Below are positions 60,777-64,000 of a DNA stretch of 64,000 nt, in pieces. This stretch comes from Edolisoma coerulescens (lineage: Eukaryota > Chordata > Aves > Passeriformes > Campephagidae): NCBI GenBank assembly GCA_013397115.1, contig VWZW01007677.1:218990-282989 (forward strand). The letters run 5' to 3'. Made by a program: the position numbers and the translations under genes. How positions within the stretch are numbered: the first letter of the stretch is position 1; every line of letters begins with the position of its first letter. The notes below the pieces were generated by a model that saw only the letters and a program-made list of their open reading frames with translations, ran no database searches and was not told where the DNA came from.

Positions 60777-63700
60777 AGAAAAAGGTTACCCTTCAGGCAG
60801 AAGGAGATTGTTCATATGGGAAACTATATGAACTGCTTGGAATATGAAAAGGATGGTTTTGCTAGTGCTGGTTCATCACCACACAAAGGTAGCCACATAG
60901 TCCGTTCTCCAGCTTTACGTGCCCATGACATACTGTGTGAACATCCAGATAGTTTGTGGTTTCTATTCATTTTTCCTCCAGAGGGAAAGTTGTTGCTTCT
61001 TGTCCAACTAAGTACATTTCCTCTTTGTTTGGGTAACATGTGCAAATGTTGGCTTCTCCATTGAATCAAATATTTTCTTCTCTGTTTTCCCTTTCTTTGT
61101 AACTGTGTCAGTGGTGAAGATTTAACAGTACCATAAAATGCTAAGTGCTTTCAGTTGAGGTTCTTCAATAATTTCAAGTTACAGGCAGAATGACTGAGGC
61201 ATGGCACAATAGCTATACTCTTATTTCCTTGAGGGTAATCCTGCATCCTGTCCAGTGGACCATTCCAGCATGGGGAAAATCATGCCTCTCTACACAGGGG
61301 TATCTTCTCAATTTTTGAAGGAGATGCTGGCTCTCCTTGTTGTAACCAGCAGATGCTGCTGCAGAGCATCAATACTAAACCTACTCTCACTACTTTTATT
61401 ATTGCTGAATTAATACTTTTATTAATGCTGAAAGGGATACCATCTATTCCTGTTTAGCCTTTGCAAATTTGAGGTGGGCTGACAGGGTCTATTTCTTTGT
61501 TTCGTAGGAGAGAGCCCTTCGTCTTCCCTTTGCTATTTCCATTTTTTTCCTAGTTATGAGTGTCTCTGTCCAGTGTCTATCAGTTTCTTATAGATCCCTT
61601 GCAGTTCATTACGGGGTTGCTCAATTTATTAGGACCAATCATGCATTCATACCTCCTTTCATCTGAAGTGCACTTTTAAATGTTAGACTACACACTAATC
61701 AAGTTGAACATAATAATGAGAGCACGTTCACATTGTTAAGGTAAATGATCCAGTGCATTCATAGTGAAGACATATTTGAACTACAGTTTGTGCTTTTTGT
61801 CGCAATATTGAACATTCTGGACAGCTATGAATTGTGTTGTTTTGTGGCAGTCTTGCAAATACATGATTATTATTATTACATAGCTGGCAGAACTCCGGAT
61901 ATTTCATTGCAGCTTTGTGATAAATTTCTAAGTGCAATTAACTGGGGAGGATTTCATGGTGTAAATTTCTTCCTATAAATTAGAATAATAATACGTGAAT
62001 GGCACATCCACCTGTACATACATGCATCTTTACACTTACACACAGTAGTGACTGATGTATGAGGCTGAGCTTGACTATCCACTTCTTCTCAGGGAAGGCA
62101 GTAGGTATTTATTAGCAATGTCAGTGTTGTTAACACAGCATGTGAAGCTGATGAGTGGAGCTAAAAAAAAGTAAGTGAATACTTTGGAGGTAGGAAGATG
62201 AGAGATAGTAAATGCATAAAAACTTTCTCTTCTTCATGCTTAATGGGACACATTTTGGGATTTGGACACGTTGCATTTTTCGATTCCTCAGAAAGGGAAA
62301 GGAATTGTTTGATGCAGTTGTTAAAATTCTGTAGGAGAACCTAAATGCTCTTTGTGCTGTGTGAAGAATTCTGTTCCAGGACCTCTGGAAAGAAAAAGAC
62401 CCTTTTACATGAGTAAATTGGTCTGATTATGTTCCTACAGAGCAAGCAGGATTAGTCTTCAGCTTCGTAAAAGGATGTCCAGTCTTCCAGGACTAAATGC
62501 ACAGCTAGTGGAATTCACAGATGGTGAAACATGTGCAAGGTAATCTAGTGAACATGGGTAGTGATAGCAGTGACCAGTAGCAGACAGCAGTGACCGCAAC
62601 ATAGTCCCAAGGTCCCAGTGTTGTTTGTCTGCTAGACCCAGCATGCACAGGCTGCTCAGTAAAGGTGGAGCAGAGCTCACTGTTCTTGCCATGCCTTCCT
62701 TCTGGAGAGCAGTGGAGTTTCCAGGGCAATGAAGTTCTTTGTTCTGTTGCTGCTTCATAATATGAGTTGGAACATTTTCTCCTGAGGACACTTAAATTGG
62801 AATTCATTGCCTAATGTCAGTAGACTTACATACACCTTTAGGAAATGTCATGCCAGGATGCAAGTGAGGTGATTCTCACCTGTCTTTCCTCTGAAGGAGG
62901 TATAGCAATCCGTCCTAAGCAGTGTGGGCCAGATTTTTCCACATTCTGAAGTAAAACTTTCCACAACAGTTAATTTAATGTAAGTACCACTCCCAGAAAT
63001 ATATCTATACTGGAGATCTTTCATTGCTGTTATTATGACTTTCCATGCATCAGTTAAGTGTCTCAGCATGAGGTTCAGCTGTGCTTTTAAGTCATTGTTC
63101 CCATTTTCAAAGCCGTAGTTTCATTTCTGTATAAAATTCTAGACTAATCGTATCTCCTCTAAAGTCACATGGGCAATTGCACATTAAAGACAAAATTTGG
63201 CCTAAGCTTTGCCACCTTTTTTCAGGCCAGGGAAAATGATGAAAGGAAAGGGCACAAATCGTGGAACAATCCAAGCTCTGTACCAAAATCTCTAAGCCAC
63301 GTTTCTCAGGGCAAGAGTGTATCCTCCTGCTTTGGTCTTCACATATTTCACCTCAGGACGTCTGGAAAACAGGATTCTACTACTTAGGACTTAGCAATAC
63401 AAAAAGAAAATTTTCACTCTAAAATCATGTTTAGATTTAAATACAGTTTAGAGTGCAGTGGCCAAAATATTTACACTAGGTTGTTTATCTCTTACCACTC
63501 CTTATTTTATTACATTTTCTTAATAATTTTATTTTTTTAACTACTATAATTTACAAGGTAATATAATCAGTTTTCATTATTTTGGCTGTCCCACTCATGT
63601 TCCTAACATAAAGTAAGCAGTGAAAAATGGGCACTGTGCCCAAACTCTTGAAGTTATTTATATGTCTCTAAAATCCAAACTGGAGGAGGCAAATGGAAAA

Positions 63701-64000
63701 TTTGCATTTTTTGCTGTTGAAATATGCTTAACATCTTGCTGAAAGCATCAGAAAGCCAAGCCCAAATTGCAGTGGGCACATGGAAACTCAGATATGAATG
63801 CTGTACATTAGTAAATATTATCTTACCCAGCTGATATGAAAATATTTTTGCAGCAAAGAAAAATAATTAAATTTGTGATATTTTTTCAAGAGAAAGGCAT
63901 AATGCATCACCTGGCTGTACTTCATTTTCCTTCTACAGATAAGTCAGTGTCATGCACTGTGTGAGCCCCTGCAGTGCTGTCAATGAGCCACATGTTCACA
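60777..64000. other. Featureless AT-rich DNA
   Basis: Open frames such as 62459-62807 (minus, two overlapping frames) and 63169-63387 (plus) have no recognisable domain. No repeat family is seen. Confidence 0.45.

Noticed and set aside
62459..62807. Two overlapping minus-strand frames of about 100-110 codons
   Set aside because: They share the DNA in different frames, no domain is visible, and a coding gene would show only one.
1..64000. CRISPR array, operon, prophage or bacterial defence system
   Set aside because: The sequence has vertebrate CR1 LINEs, an avian LTR, splice sites and AT-rich non-coding DNA throughout. No regular direct repeats with spacers or dense co-directional genes exist.

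Overview
The window looks like nuclear DNA of a bird. The sequence is AT-rich and intron/intergenic in character, with no prokaryotic gene layout. It carries several subfamilies of CR1 LINE (the dominant avian retrotransposon), mostly as 5'-truncated pieces ending in the typical ATTCTRTG-like 3' tail. It also carries one solo LTR of a kind common in avian ERVL-like retroviruses. The CR1 and LTR variants point to a neoavian bird rather than a mammal or reptile, but the species cannot be named from the sequence alone. No complete, intact protein-coding gene is visible.

Layout. 1-4.0 kb: unremarkable AT-rich DNA with a CR1 tail and an A/C-rich tract. 4.04-5.91 kb: the best CR1 copy, carrying broken reverse transcriptase and the 3' end on the + strand. 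5.9-28 kb: mostly featureless, with CR1 relics at 11.55, 12.30 and 16.22 kb (all minus) and a GC-richer patch at 13.0-13.6 kb. 28.1-41 kb: the most informative part. It holds exon-sized blocks, in the correct order on the + strand, that match an axonemal dynein heavy chain of the DNAH9/DNAH11/DNAH17 type. One 132-base exon (29320-29451) is open and flanked by good splice sites. A second (39468-39660) has a frameshift and stop. A third (40147-40270) is heavily decayed. The P-loop (Walker A) exon expected between the first two is not recognisable. I read the set as the remains of a dead dynein gene. The same stretch contains a pair of about 96% identical inverted repeats (33.82 and 36.84 kb) around an assembly gap. 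43-64 kb: CR1 tails at 43.0, 44.9 and 60.0 kb, the solo LTR at 49.37-49.96 kb with a 5-bp target duplication, a GC-richer patch at 56.1-57.1 kb, and otherwise featureless DNA.

Functional reading. The LINE and LTR pieces are inactive fossils. The dynein blocks, if the interpretation holds, record the loss of an extra copy or paralogue of an outer-arm ciliary motor gene. Most other open frames in the window have the length and composition expected by chance in AT-rich DNA.
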